DNA of 64,000 nucleotides from assembly GCF_030167915.1 (NCBI RefSeq), contig NZ_JARGNB010000004.1:372001-436000 (forward strand). Direction: 5' to 3'. The notes under the pieces are model-generated. The model saw only the letters and a list, made by a program, of their open reading frames with translations, did no database searches and was not told the origin of the DNA. Positions 1 through 8,321 of this stretch are shown piece after piece. Within the stretch, counting starts at the first letter, position 1, and every line of letters begins with the position of its first letter. This stretch comes from Aquabacterium humicola (GTDB taxonomy: Bacteria; Pseudomonadota; Gammaproteobacteria; Burkholderiales; Burkholderiaceae_C). The position numbers and the translations under genes are program-made.

Positions 1-1796
1 ACGTCGACGCCGCCGACACCATCGGTATCGGCCCGCACGACGGTGTTGCCGTTCTCGTAGGCGACGATCACCTGTGCCGGGTGCCAGCCGCTCGAGAAGC
101 CCTGCGTGCCGCGGAAGGTGAACGCCTGGTCCCCGCTGGCAAAGGCGTTGGCGTCGATCATCGACAGGTCGAGCTTGTCGACGCCGTGCTCGAAGTCCAT
201 CACCATGTCCTTGCCGGTGGTCGAGCTGCTCTCGAGCGTGCTCATGAACATGAAGCGGTCGGCGCCTCCGCCACCGGTCATCTTGTCGGCGCCCCAGCCG
301 CTGTACAGCGTGTCGTTGCCCCAGAAGCCGTTGATCGTATCGACGCCGTCGCCGCCGAAGATCGCGTCGTCGCCGTTGCCGCCGAACAAGTAATCGTCGC
401 CTTCGTTGCCGTACAGGAAGTCGACGCCGTCGCCGCCGCTCAAGCTGTCGTTGCCGAGGCCGCCATACAGCTTGTCGTTGCCGTTGGCGCCGAACAGCGT
501 GTCGGCGCCGGCGTCGCCGGACAGCAGGTCGTCGCCGTTCTCGCCGTACATCATGTCGTCGCCGGTGCCGCCGTACGCGGTGTCGTTGCCGTCGCCGCCG
601 TAGACCTTGTCGTTGCCGCTCTCGCCGTAGAGCGCATCGTCGCCGCCGCGGCCGAACAGCGTGTCGTGGCCGTTGCCGCCGAACAGCGTGTCGCGGCCGG
701 CGCCCTGGCCGCCGTCGAGCAGGTCGTCGCCGTCGTAGCCCTTGATCTCGTCCCAGCTGTCCCACCCGCCGGTGATCTCGTTGGCCTCGTTGTTGCCCCA
801 CAGGTGGGTCGCCGGCGCCGTGCCGGTGTAGACCAGGTTCTCGATGTTGCTCGGCAGGAACGAGCTCGCGGTGGCGCTGAACAGCGTGTCGTCGCCCTGG
901 CCCGCGGCTTCCCACAGGCCCCAGCCGGCGAAGAAGCCGATGTCGGTGCCGGCGTAGCCGTGGTCGCCGACGTGGAACTGATCGTTGCCCCAGCCGCCGT
1001 CCATGTTCGGGCGATCGACGCCGACCTCGTGGAGCTTGTCGTTGCCGTTGCCACCGAGCAGCAGGTCCATGTCGTAGCTGCCGTCGCGGCGCGTGCCGTT
1101 CGGGTCCGACGGGTCGCGCGAGTAGATCGTGTCGTTGCCGTCGCCGCCGTCGAGGCGGTCGTCCTCGTTGCTGCCGACGATGCGGTTGTCCAGGCCGTTG
1201 CCGCGCACGCGGGCAAATTCGTCCGGATCGGCGCCCAGCGCAGCGGCCGGATGGCGAACGACCACCAGGGCCTCGACGTTGGCCGGCATCGTGTACTCGC
1301 TCATCTCGTTGAAGAACGAGGTGCCGAGGCGGATGGTGTCGTAGCCTTCGTTGGCGTTCTCGAACACCTGCGGCACCACGTCGTCGACCAGCGTCGAGTC
1401 CGAGACGCGGCTGAACGAATAGGTGTCGTCGCCGATGCCGCCGTAGAGCTGCGTGTCGCTCAGCCAGGCGCCGGCGCCACCGGTGGTCAGAATGTCGTTG
1501 CCCGCACCGCCGTACAGGCGGTTGCTGCCACCGCCGGCGTACAGCGTGTCGTTGCCCGCGCCACCGTCGAGCACATCGTCCCCGTAGCCGCCGCGCAGCA
1601 CGTCGTTGCCGTCTTCGCCGTAGAGGTGGTCGTGGTCGTCGCCGCCGTCGACCTCGTCGTTGCCGGCGCCGGCATAGACCCAGTCGTTGCCGTCCTTCGC
1701 GTTGATCGTGTCGAAGCCGTCGAGGCCGTAGATCTTGTCCGCGTCGTCGCTGCCGTTGAGCGTATCGGCACCGAGGGTGCCCTTGATGGTGGCCAT
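1..1796 (-). CDS. RTX-type calcium-binding repeat protein, 3' end beyond window
   Basis: This is the first 598 codons of a gene that runs off the left edge with no in-frame stop. From the ATG at 1796 the product starts MATIKGTLGADTLNG and has no Sec signal peptide. It is built of glycine/aspartate nonapeptides of the GGxGxDxLx type (for example GGDGNDTAYGG, GGNGHDTLFGR). These lie at about residues 1-110, 205-260 and 340-505, with less repetitive stretches between them. Near residues 505-540 GGGGADRFMFMSTLES followed by DMVMDFEHGVDKLDLS resembles the beta-roll cap of serralysin-type (M10) C-termini. Such repeats fold on Ca2+ outside the cell, and the proteins usually leave through type I secretion with a C-terminal signal, which would lie outside the window. 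No catalytic domain is visible in this part. It could be an adhesin, a structural protein or an enzyme whose domain is missing here. No strong ribosome binding site precedes the ATG. Confidence 0.85.
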   Translation of the reverse strand, partial: MATIKGTLGADTLNGSDDADKIYGLDGFDTINAKDGNDWVYAGAGNDEVDGGDDHDHLYGEDGNDVLRGGYGDDVLDGGAGNDTLYAGGGSNRLYGGAGNDILTTGGAGAWLSDTQLYGGIGDDTYSFSRVSDSTLVDDVVPQVFENANEGYDTIRLGTSFFNEMSEYTMPANVEALVVVRHPAAALGADPDEFARVRGNGLDNRIVGSNEDDRLDGGDGNDTIYSRDPSDPNGTRRDGSYDMDLLLGGNGNDKLHEVGVDRPNMDGGWGNDQFHVGDHGYAGTDIGFFAGWGLWEAAGQGDDTLFSATASSFLPSNIENLVYTGTAPATHLWGNNEANEITGGWDSWDEIKGYDGDDLLDGGQGAGRDTLFGGNGHDTLFGRGGDDALYGESGNDKVYGGDGNDTAYGGTGDDMMYGENGDDLLSGDAGADTLFGANGNDKLYGGLGNDSLSGGDGVDFLYGNEGDDYLFGGNGDDAIFGGDGVDTINGFWGNDTLYSGWGADKMTGGGGADRFMFMSTLESSSTTGKDMVMDFEHGVDKLDLSMIDANAFASGDQAFTFRGTQGFSSGWHPAQVIVAYENGNTVVRADTDGVGGVD

Positions 1797-1968
1797 GAAG
1801 ATGTTCTGATGTCTCTTGCTGCGCGGCATCGGAAGTGCTTGTCTTCCTTCTTTGTCCGTCCGCCAGCGACAGGCAGGACTGTCGCCGCCGCATGCTGCGC
1901 CGCCGTTGCAGCGCCGGTTTCAATGGTTCGGGACCGGTTGCAGCCGCGTTGGCCGCGTCTTTCGGATG

Positions 1969-3378
1969 CTACTTGCCGATGCAGAAGCGGCCGAAGATCT
2001 CGCCCAGGAGGTCGTCGCTGGTGAAGGCGCCGGTGATCTCGGCGAGCGCGTCGTGTGCCAGGCGCAGCTCCTCGGCGAAGAGGTCGAGCGCCGCATCGGC
2101 GACCGCCGCATGGACCTGCGCCTCCAGCAGGTGCGCCCGCGTGCGCTGCAGCGCCTGCACATGGCGCTTGCGGGCGATCAGCACGCCTTCGGGCGAGGCA
2201 TGCCAGCCGGCGCGCTCGAGCAAAGCGCGGCGCAGGGCATCGAGACCGGCGCCGGTGCGCGCCGACAGCGCGATCTGATCGACCGGCACCCGCGACGCGT
2301 CCACCGCATCGGCCTTGTTGTGCACATGCAGGATGCGGGCCGGGTCGTCGACGTGCAGCCGTTCGGCGATCGCCGCTTCGGCCGCTTCGTAGCCGGCCTC
2401 GCCGCGCCGCGTCAGGTCATGCAGGAAGATCACGGCGTCGGCTTCGCCGATCGCGTCCCAGCTGCGCGCGATGCCGATGCGCTCGACCTCGTCGGCGGTC
2501 TCGGGGCGCAGGCCGGCGGTGTCGATCACATGCAGCGGCACGCCTTCGATCTGGATCGTCTCGCTGACCTTGTCGCGCGTGGTGCCGGGAATCGGCGTGA
2601 CGATGGCCAGCTCGGCGCCGGCCAGCGCGTTCAGCAGCGAGCTCTTGCCGACGTTGGGCTGCCCGGCCAGCACGACCTGCAGGCCTTCGCGCAGCAGCGC
2701 GCCCTGCTGCGCACGGTCGAGCACGCCGGCGAGCGCCGCGAGGATGGTCCGCAGCTGGCCGCGCGCGTCGGCCTTCTCGAGGAAGTCGATCTCTTCCTCG
2801 GGGAAGTCCAGCGTCGCCTCGACCAGCAGCCGCAGGTTGACGATGCGCTGGCGCAGGAGGTCGACCTGCTGCGAGAACGCGCCGGACAAGGAGCGGCCGG
2901 CCGATCGCGCGGCGGCTTCGGTGCTGGCCTCGATCAGGTCGGCGACGGCCTCGGCCTGCGCGAGGTCGAGCTTGTCGTTGAGGAAGGCGCGCTCGGTGAA
3001 CTCACCGGGTTCGGCCAAGCGCAGGCGCGGCAGGCGCGGCTCGCCGGTGGCCGCGTCGGCCTCGGCGGCCGCTTCGAGGCAGCGCGCGAGCAGCAGTTGC
3101 AGCACGACCGGGCCGCCGTGCGCCTGCAACTCCAGCACGTCTTCCCCGGTGTACGAGTGGGGCGCCGGAAAGTGCAGCGCAAGGCCCTGGTCGATCGGCT
3201 CGCCGCGCGCATCGAGGAAAGGCCCGTAGCTGGCGTGGCGCGGTTTCAGCGGCCGCGCGACGATGGCCTGCGCGAGCGCGACCAGGCCGCGCCCCGACAC
3301 CCGAACGATGCCCACCGCACCGCGCCCGGGCGCGGTGGCGATGGCGACGATGGGGTCGTGGTGTCGGGACAGCGGCAC
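1969..3378 (-). CDS. mnmE: tRNA modification GTPase MnmE
   Basis: MnmE works with MnmG to install the carboxymethylaminomethyl group on wobble uridine 34 of certain tRNAs. The product has the family order: an N-terminal tetrahydrofolate-binding domain ([21 protein letters not shown]), a helical domain, an inserted G domain with P-loop GQPNVGKSS near residue 240, and the diagnostic C-terminus FCIGK, whose cysteine is catalytically important. I chose the GTG at 3378 (469 aa) because family members begin within a few residues of SRHHDPI. An in-frame ATG at 3438 would add 20 residues that do not look conserved. The gene is the distal member of the leftward rpmH-rnpA-yidD-yidC-mnmE series next to the origin, separated from yidC by about 450 bp that carries a repeat element. 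Confidence 0.95.
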   Translation of the reverse strand: MPLSRHHDPIVAIATAPGRGAVGIVRVSGRGLVALAQAIVARPLKPRHASYGPFLDARGEPIDQGLALHFPAPHSYTGEDVLELQAHGGPVVLQLLLARCLEAAAEADAATGEPRLPRLRLAEPGEFTERAFLNDKLDLAQAEAVADLIEASTEAAARSAGRSLSGAFSQQVDLLRQRIVNLRLLVEATLDFPEEEIDFLEKADARGQLRTILAALAGVLDRAQQGALLREGLQVVLAGQPNVGKSSLLNALAGAELAIVTPIPGTTRDKVSETIQIEGVPLHVIDTAGLRPETADEVERIGIARSWDAIGEADAVIFLHDLTRRGEAGYEAAEAAIAERLHVDDPARILHVHNKADAVDASRVPVDQIALSARTGAGLDALRRALLERAGWHASPEGVLIARKRHVQALQRTRAHLLEAQVHAAVADAALDLFAEELRLAHDALAEITGAFTSDDLLGEIFGRFCIGK

Positions 3379-3665
3379 CTGGGCATTGTCCCAGGGCCGC
3401 GGCAGATGGCGCGGGGTGGAGCGCCGGACCGGTCGCATGACCGGCTCGTTGCACGCTCCAGGGCTGGCGGCTTGAACGCCAGTGGGCCCCGCATTGATCG
3501 TTCAGGGGCAGCCGGCGTACCCGCTGCGGTGACTCGCCCCGTCAACCGCATATTCGACCGTCGGCGCGTGGATTCAACCCCCCGAGCCGGCGGTTCGCGC
3601 GCGCGCCGTGGCCGTTTTCACGCCGCCTCGGCAGACCAAGGTCATGCAATCAGCGCGCAGGCCTT
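3379..3665. other. Gene-free spacer between mnmE and the multi-hairpin repeat
   Basis: I see no convincing coding frame, promoter or RNA gene here. The open frames crossing it on the plus strand are high-GC shadows of mnmE and the repeat. Together with the repeat at 3666-3827 it makes an unusually long gap (about 450 bp) between yidC and mnmE, which are often close neighbours, so mnmE probably has its own promoter in this stretch. Confidence 0.5.
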
Positions 3666-3827
3666 CAAGCAGGCGCCGCGGATCCGGCTCCGCCGGTCCG
3701 CAAGGGGCGCCTTGCAGGCCGCGCCGGGCCTTGCGGCCCGACCGCTCGCCAGGCATAGAAGCTTCGCTTCCACGTCCGGGCTCGCCCCCCTTGAGGGGGA
3801 AGCGGCGAAGCCGCTCCGGGGGTGGGC
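3666..3827 (-). repeat. Multi-hairpin intergenic repeat, copy A (after yidC)
   Basis: About 160 bp closely matching 18367-18528 in the same orientation. On the minus strand it starts directly after the yidC stop codon. In order it can form GGAGCGGCTTCGCCGCTTCC, then CCCCCTCAAGGGGGG, then a GGAAGCGAAGCTTC-type hairpin, then GGGCCGCAAGGCCC. It has no long U-tract but could act as a transcription terminator or 3' mRNA stabiliser, or be a REP-like mobile element. Related CCCCCTCAAGGGGG elements are, as I remember, common in Comamonadaceae-type genomes. Confidence 0.85.
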
Positions 3828-3828
3828 C

Positions 3829-5496
3829 TTACTTCACGCCTAGCTGCTTGTTGATGAACCACTGCTGGGCGATGCCCAGGATGTTGTTCGTCAGCCAGTA
3901 CAGCACCAGGCCGGCCGGGAAGAAGAAGAAGAACACGCTGAACAGCAGCGGCATGATCCACATCATCTTGGCCTGCACCGGGTCGGCCGGCGTCGGGTTC
4001 AACCAGGTCTGGAACAGCGTCGACAAGGTCATCAGGACCGGCAAGATGTACAGCGGATCCTTGGCCGACAGGTCGGTGATCCAGCCGATCCACGGCGCGT
4101 TGCGCATCTCCACCGTCGACAGCAGCACCCAGTACAGCGCGATGAAGAACGGCATCTGAACCAGGATCGGCAGGCAGCCGCCGATCGGGTTGACCTTCTC
4201 CTCGCGGTAGATGCGCATCATCTCCTGCTGCATCTGCTGCGGCTTGTCCTTGTAGCGCTCGCGCAGCTCCATCACGCGCGGGTTGATGGCCTTCATCTTG
4301 GCCATCGAGCGGTAGGCGCTGGCGTTGAGCCAGTAGAACGCGATCTTCAGCAGCACGACCAGCGCGACGATCGCCCAGCCCCAGTTGCCGATCACCGCGT
4401 GCAGCTTGTCGAGCAGCCAGAACAACGGCTTGGCGAGCACCGCAAAGTAGCCGTAGTCCTTCACCAGTTCGAGGCCCGGCGCCAGCGCCTGCAGCTTGTT
4501 CTCTTCCTGCGGACCGGCGAACAGCGTCGCCTCGCTGGCCGCCGTCGCGCCCGGTGCCACGGACCCCAGCGGCAGCACCATCGCAACCGAGTAGAGGTTG
4601 TCGCCGACCTTCGTCGTGCGGAACTCGCGCTCACCCTTCTGCGGCACGATCCACGCCGTGTTGAAGTAGTGCTGGACCATCGCGATCCAGCCGTTGTCGG
4701 CCTTGGTGACGTGGCTCGGCTCGGCGCCGGCCTTGCGCTTCTCGATGTCGGCGAACTCGACCTTCTGGAAGTGCTTGTCGTCGGTGTACAGCGCCGGACC
4801 GGTGAACGCGGTCGGCGCCATGAACATGCTGGTCGGCGGCACCGTGCCGTCGCGCACCAGCTGCAGGTACAGCTCGGGCTGCACCGGCGCCGCGGAGCCG
4901 TTGTTCACCTCGTGCTTCACGCCGATCGTGTAGTCGCCGCGGCGGAAGGTGTAGGTCTTCTTCAGCGTCACGCCATTGACCGGCGGCGACTCGAAGGCCA
5001 CCGTCACCGCGTTGCTGCCGTCCTTCAGCGTCGCGTCGCCCGGCAGCAGCTTCATCGGCGTCAGGTGGTTCGGCAACGTGCTGCCGGCCTGCTTGGTCAC
5101 CAGGCCGCTCTGCGCGATGTACTGCCGATGCGCGCTGCGATCGAACAGCACCAGCGGCTGCTTCGGGTTCGCGTCGTCGGCATGCTTGAGCAGTTCCAGG
5201 CGCACGAGGTCGCCGCCCTGGCTGTCGAGCGTGGCCTGCACGACGTCGGTCTTGACGACCACTGTCTCGCTGGCGACCGGCGCGCTCGCGCCGGCGGCGG
5301 GCGTGGCCGCGGCGATGCTGGCAGGACCGCCCGTGGCGCTCGGCACGCCGGCCGGTGCCGATCCCGCGGCCACCGGCCGCGGCGCGGCGGGGGCGAAGAA
5401 AGAGGGGCGGCCGTTGTGCTTGTTCCAGGCGTCCCACAGCAGGAACAGCGAGGCGGTGAACACCACCCACAGGATGGTGCGGCGCATGTCGGTCAT
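3829..5496 (-). CDS. yidC: Membrane protein insertase YidC
   Basis: YidC/Oxa1-family insertase of the inner membrane that inserts and folds membrane proteins, alone or with SecYEG. The 555-aa product has an N-terminal membrane anchor (MRRTILWVVFTASLFLLWDA), an Ala/Pro-rich linker, a large periplasmic beta-domain (about residues 80-340), and the conserved C-terminal five-helix core. That core includes YGYFAVLAKPLFWLL, NWGWAIVALVVLLK and a cytoplasmic loop with MRELRERYKDKPQQM-like charge. Length fits proteobacterial YidC. The ATG at 5496 overlaps the stop of yidD by 4 bp, so the two are translationally coupled. A longer open frame extends 185 codons upstream but only reads through yidD and rnpA in another frame. 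Confidence 0.97.
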   Translation of the reverse strand: MTDMRRTILWVVFTASLFLLWDAWNKHNGRPSFFAPAAPRPVAAGSAPAGVPSATGGPASIAAATPAAGASAPVASETVVVKTDVVQATLDSQGGDLVRLELLKHADDANPKQPLVLFDRSAHRQYIAQSGLVTKQAGSTLPNHLTPMKLLPGDATLKDGSNAVTVAFESPPVNGVTLKKTYTFRRGDYTIGVKHEVNNGSAAPVQPELYLQLVRDGTVPPTSMFMAPTAFTGPALYTDDKHFQKVEFADIEKRKAGAEPSHVTKADNGWIAMVQHYFNTAWIVPQKGEREFRTTKVGDNLYSVAMVLPLGSVAPGATAASEATLFAGPQEENKLQALAPGLELVKDYGYFAVLAKPLFWLLDKLHAVIGNWGWAIVALVVLLKIAFYWLNASAYRSMAKMKAINPRVMELRERYKDKPQQMQQEMMRIYREEKVNPIGGCLPILVQMPFFIALYWVLLSTVEMRNAPWIGWITDLSAKDPLYILPVLMTLSTLFQTWLNPTPADPVQAKMMWIMPLLFSVFFFFFPAGLVLYWLTNNILGIAQQWFINKQLGVK

Positions 5497-5774
5497 GGGC
5501 GGTTCTTCGAAAGCAGGCGGGTGAAGAGGGGGAAGTGCTGCGGCACCGGGTCGATGCCGCCGTCGCACCACGGATGGCAGCGCAGCAGGCGCGCGGTCGC
5601 CAGCGTGCTGCCGCCCAGCGCGCCGTGGCGCTCGAGGGCTTCCAGCGCATAGGCCGAACAGGTCGGCTCGAAGCGGCAGGCCGAACCGAGCCAGGGCTTC
5701 AGCAGCAGGCGGTAGCCGCGCACGAGCAGGATCAGCGCAGCCTTCGGCAGGTGAGTCAGGCGCTCGAACATCAT
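5493..5774 (-). CDS. yidD: Membrane protein insertion efficiency factor YidD
   Basis: A small (93 aa) membrane-associated protein that assists YidC-dependent insertion. It carries the family core GYRLLLKPWLGSACRFEPTCSAYALEAL with its conserved cysteines, followed by LLRCHPWCDGGIDPVP. An amphipathic N-terminus probably attaches it to the inner membrane. It sits 15 bp after rnpA and overlaps yidC by 4 bp (ATGA), the standard arrangement rpmH-rnpA-yidD-yidC. Two adjacent ATG codons (5774 and 5771) could both serve as start. Confidence 0.95.
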   Translation of the reverse strand: MMFERLTHLPKAALILLVRGYRLLLKPWLGSACRFEPTCSAYALEALERHGALGGSTLATARLLRCHPWCDGGIDPVPQHFPLFTRLLSKNRP

Positions 5775-5789
5775 TCGCGCGGGCCTCGA

Positions 5790-6269
5790 TCAGCGGCCAG
5801 CGCGCGCAGGCGCAGGCAATGCGGCGCGCTGCAGCAGGGCGATGAGTTCGTCGCGCGCAGCCGCGCGCAGCGGCCGCGAGGCGGCGCTGGGAAATTGCTG
5901 GCGGTCGAAGGGCGCCTTCAGGCGCACCACCCACAGCCCCGGGGCGAGCCCGGAGGCGGCCTCGCCCATCGCGGCGCGGATCTGCCGCTTCAGCAATCCG
6001 CGGGTGACCGCCCGCTTCGCATGGCGCTTGGGCACCACGGTGCCCAGCCACCAGCCGGTCGCCGGCGCTTCATCCACAAGCGGTGGGCAACCCCGTGCAT
6101 CACCTGTGGATAACTCATCCGTCGCGGGCCGCGGGGCCCGGCCGGTGGCCAGCGAAGGCCTGGCCGGGACATGGTGCACGGCGAAGTGAGTGCTGCGCGA
6201 ACGCGGCGGCTGCGCCAGCACGCGTTCGAAGTCGGCCGATCTCGTGATGGTCAAGAGGGGCCCGACCAT
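5790..6269 (-). CDS. rnpA: Ribonuclease P protein component
   Basis: Basic protein subunit of RNase P, which binds the catalytic RNA and helps it mature tRNA 5' ends. The RNA-binding signature appears as VPKRHAKRAVTRGLLKRQIR at about residues 78-97. At 159 aa it is longer than the usual 110-130 aa because about 35 residues (TGRAPRPATDELSTGDARG and following) are inserted between the first strand and the GWWLGTVVPKR strand. That insertion contains LSTG encoded TTA-TCC-ACA-GGT, whose first nine bases are a consensus DnaA box. Start is the ATG at 6269. It lies 41 bp downstream of rpmH in the same operon. Confidence 0.93.
   Translation of the reverse strand: MVGPLLTITRSADFERVLAQPPRSRSTHFAVHHVPARPSLATGRAPRPATDELSTGDARGCPPLVDEAPATGWWLGTVVPKRHAKRAVTRGLLKRQIRAAMGEAASGLAPGLWVVRLKAPFDRQQFPSAASRPLRAAARDELIALLQRAALPAPARAGR
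6070..6078 (+). promoter_or_regulatory. DnaA-box-like 9-mer in rnpA (TCATCCACA)
   Basis: One mismatch from TTATCCACA. It lies within the rnpA insertion, 35 bp from the perfect box at 6105 and in inverted orientation to it. A single near-match is weak alone; its value comes from the neighbour. Confidence 0.45.
6105..6113 (-). promoter_or_regulatory. Consensus DnaA box inside rnpA
   Basis: TGTGGATAA on the plus strand, i.e. TTATCCACA on the minus strand, a perfect match to the E. coli-type DnaA box. It lies inside the rnpA coding region and uses the AT-rich leucine codon TTA, which is rare in this genome's genes. Confidence 0.75.
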
Positions 6270-6310
6270 GCGCTGGCGGAGATCGCCGTGGATCGCCCGG
6301 TTTCAGGCGA

Positions 6311-6448
6311 TCAGACCTGGGTCAGGCGCTTGCGACCCTTGGCGCGGCGGGCGGCGATCACCGCGCGGCCGCCGCGCGACTTCATGCGCACGAGGAAGCC
6401 ATGGGTGCGGGCACGGCGGGTCTTGGAAGGTTGGTAGGTGCGCTTCAT
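6311..6448 (-). CDS. rpmH: 50S ribosomal protein L34
   Basis: L34 is a 45-residue, very basic protein of the large ribosomal subunit. The product begins [18 protein letters not shown] and contains [20 protein letters not shown], the family signature over nearly its full length. The ATG at 6448 is chosen because L34 always starts MKRTYQPS. The longer open frame to 6541 adds 31 unrelated residues and would begin inside the promoter. A good promoter lies about 50 bp upstream (6500-6528). It is the first gene of the leftward rpmH-rnpA-yidD-yidC run. Confidence 0.98.
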   Translation of the reverse strand: MKRTYQPSKTRRARTHGFLVRMKSRGGRAVIAARRAKGRKRLTQV

Positions 6449-6499
6449 GGCGGCGTTCCTCGAAATACTTTGAAGGTGTCCCCGTCGGGGAAACCCACT

Positions 6500-6528
6500 A
6501 TTAGAGCAAAAAGCCCCTTTAGGGTCAA
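6500..6528 (-). promoter_or_regulatory. Predicted rpmH promoter
   Basis: On the minus strand TTGACC (-35, 6523-6528), a 17-bp spacer, then TCTAAT (-10, 6500-6505; 5 of 6 to TATAAT). It lies 52 bp upstream of the rpmH start in an AT-richer island. Confidence 0.65.
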
Positions 6529-6563
6529 ACACTTGCACCACGGAATGCGGGCAAGCGCGGGGC

Positions 6564-6592
6564 TTGACCGCATCGGCGGAACTGTGGATAAC
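6564..6592 (+). promoter_or_regulatory. Predicted dnaA promoter overlapping a DnaA box
   Basis: TTGACC (6564-6569), 17-bp spacer, GATAAC (6587-6592, 4 of 6 to TATAAT), about 60 bp upstream of the dnaA ATG. The -10 hexamer sits inside the perfect DnaA box at 6583-6591, which would let DnaA repress its own transcription. Confidence 0.5.
6583..6591 (-). promoter_or_regulatory. Consensus DnaA box upstream of dnaA
   Basis: TGTGGATAA, a perfect match in reverse orientation, 60 bp upstream of the dnaA start and overlapping the predicted -10 element. Confidence 0.75.
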
Positions 6593-6642
6593 AGCGGCTT
6601 GGCCGGGCGAGGGGGCCTACAATCCGGCCGCTCCAGAATAAG

Positions 6643-6651
6643 TTGTCCACA
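6643..6651 (+). promoter_or_regulatory. DnaA box abutting the dnaA start codon (TTGTCCACA)
   Basis: TTGTCCACA differs from TTATCCACA at one position and ends at the base before the dnaA ATG. It occupies the place where a ribosome binding site would be; no Shine-Dalgarno sequence is visible there. Confidence 0.55.
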
Positions 6652-8088
6652 ATGAACCCAGACCTGTGGCAGCTCGGTTGCGAACGCCTCGCGACCGAGT
6701 TGCCGGAGCAGCAATTCAACACCTGGATCCGTCCGCTGCCGGCGGCCGACATCGTGGATGACGATGGCGGCGACGGCGCGGTGGCCTCGGTGCGTGTGCC
6801 GAACCGATTCAAGCTCGACTGGATCCGTTCGCAGTACGCCGGCCGCATCGAGGGGGTGCTGAGCGAACTCGCCGGCAAGCCGGTGCGGCTGGAACTCTCG
6901 CTGGCGCCACGCGAGCCGATGCCGGCCACCCGCACGGGCCCGGCGGCGCATCAGCCGGTGCGCGCAGCGGCGCTGCTGAACACGCAGGCGCTCGCCCATG
7001 CCACCAGCGTGCAGCCGTTGTCGGCGCCACCCAACGGTGCGGGCGGCCACCTGCCTCCGGCCGCGCACAGCCATCGCCTGAACACGGCGCTGACCTTCGA
7101 CACGCTGGTCGCCGGCCGCGCCAACCAGATGGCGCGCACCGCCGCGCTGCACGTCGCCGGTGCGCCGGGCGTCATGTACAACCCGCTGTTCATCTACGGC
7201 GGCGTCGGCCTCGGCAAGACCCACCTGATCCATGCCGTCGGCAACGCGCTGCTGAAGGACCGCAGCGATGCGCGCGTGCTCTACCTGCACGCCGAGCAGT
7301 TCATCTCGGACGTCGTCAAGAACTACCAGCGCAAGACCTTCGACGAGCTGAAGGCCAAGTACCACTCGCTCGATCTGCTGCTGATCGACGACGTGCAGTT
7401 CTTCGCCGGCAAGGACCGCACGCAGGAGGAGTTCTTCAACGCCTTCGAGGCGCTGCTGGCCAAGCGCGCGCACATCATCATGACCAGCGACACCTACCCC
7501 AAGGGGCTGGTGGACATCGACGAGCGGCTGACCAGCCGCTTCGACGCCGGGCTGACGGTGGCGATCGAGCCGCCGGAGCTCGAGATGCGCGTCGCGATCC
7601 TGATCCGCAAGGCGCAGGCCGAAGGCACCGAGATGCCCGAGGACGTGGCCTTCTTCATCGCCAAGAACGTGCGCGCCAACGTGCGCGAGCTCGAAGGCGC
7701 GCTGCGCAAGGTGCTGGCCTACAGCCGCTTCTCGCACAAGGACATCAACATCGGGCTCGCACGCGAGGCGCTGAAGGACCTGCTGTCGATCCAGAACCGG
7801 CAGGTCGGGGTCGAGAACATCCAGAAGACGGTGGCCGACTTCTACAAGATCAAGGTCGCCGACATGTACTCGAAGAAGCGGCCGGCCTCGATCGCCAAGC
7901 CGCGCCAGATCGCGATGTACCTGGCCAAGGAACTGACGCAGAAGAGCCTGCCCGAGATCGGCGAGCTCTTCGGCGGCCGCGACCACACGACGGTGCTGCA
8001 TGCGGTGCGCAAGATCGGCGGCGACCGCACGAAGGACACCGAGCTGAACCAGCAGCTGCACGTGCTCGAACAGACATTGAAGGGGTGA
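6652..8088 (+). CDS. dnaA: Chromosomal replication initiator protein DnaA
   Basis: AAA+ ATPase that binds DnaA boxes and unwinds oriC. The 478-aa product shows all four domains. Domain I (about 1-90) begins [21 protein letters not shown] variable Ala/Pro/His-rich domain II follows. Domain III has Walker [10 protein letters not shown], Walker [11 protein letters not shown] and an arginine-finger region [11 protein letters not shown]. Domain IV is the DNA-binding domain with the signature [15 protein letters not shown]. The ATG at 6652 is preferred over an in-frame TTG at 6643 because that TTG is part of a DnaA-box-like sequence and family members begin at or near this Met. It is the first gene of the rightward dnaA-dnaN-gyrB series. 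Confidence 0.98.
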   Translation: MNPDLWQLGCERLATELPEQQFNTWIRPLPAADIVDDDGGDGAVASVRVPNRFKLDWIRSQYAGRIEGVLSELAGKPVRLELSLAPREPMPATRTGPAAHQPVRAAALLNTQALAHATSVQPLSAPPNGAGGHLPPAAHSHRLNTALTFDTLVAGRANQMARTAALHVAGAPGVMYNPLFIYGGVGLGKTHLIHAVGNALLKDRSDARVLYLHAEQFISDVVKNYQRKTFDELKAKYHSLDLLLIDDVQFFAGKDRTQEEFFNAFEALLAKRAHIIMTSDTYPKGLVDIDERLTSRFDAGLTVAIEPPELEMRVAILIRKAQAEGTEMPEDVAFFIAKNVRANVRELEGALRKVLAYSRFSHKDINIGLAREALKDLLSIQNRQVGVENIQKTVADFYKIKVADMYSKKRPASIAKPRQIAMYLAKELTQKSLPEIGELFGGRDHTTVLHAVRKIGGDRTKDTELNQQLHVLEQTLKG

Positions 8089-8321
8089 GGGCGGGCGGCC
8101 GGTCTGTCAAGGCACAAGCCTGTGGACAGTTGTCGAACAAGCGCGCAGTGATCCACAGGCGTGGCGCGCCGAGCGAAGTTGTTCCGTTTCGCGAGCCGGT
8201 TTCCCGGCCCGCGCCCCACAGGGTTCGTGCCGTCCTAAACCCTTGAAATTGCAAGCGAAAATAGCGTTCTCCACAGCCGAGCCGGCCCCCTACTAGAACC
8301 ACTAAGTTCAAAGAGGAAGAC
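8089..8321. other. Candidate oriC segment between dnaA and dnaN
   Basis: A 233-bp non-coding region with three DnaA-box-like 9-mers: TGTGGACAG (8121-8129), TGATCCACA (8149-8157) and TTCTCCACA (8267-8275). An AT-richer stretch at about 8233-8264 could be the unwinding element. Genes on the left of the dnaA region read left and genes on the right read right, as expected around a bidirectional origin. The rpmH-dnaA gap (6449-6651) is the other candidate; the sequence alone does not decide. Confidence 0.55.

Noticed and set aside
81-2024. Long plus-strand frame over the RTX gene (647 codons)
   Set aside because: It is antisense to a clear RTX-repeat frame; its valine/alanine-rich pseudo-repeats are the mirror of the Gly/Asp repeats.
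5497-6051. N-terminal extension of YidC to 740 residues
   Set aside because: The added part is an out-of-frame reading of yidD and rnpA; YidC proteins begin at the membrane anchor that starts at 5496.
6643-6651. TTG start for dnaA nine bases upstream of the ATG
   Set aside because: The TTG is part of a DnaA-box-like 9-mer, and DnaA proteins of this group start at or near the Met at 6652.
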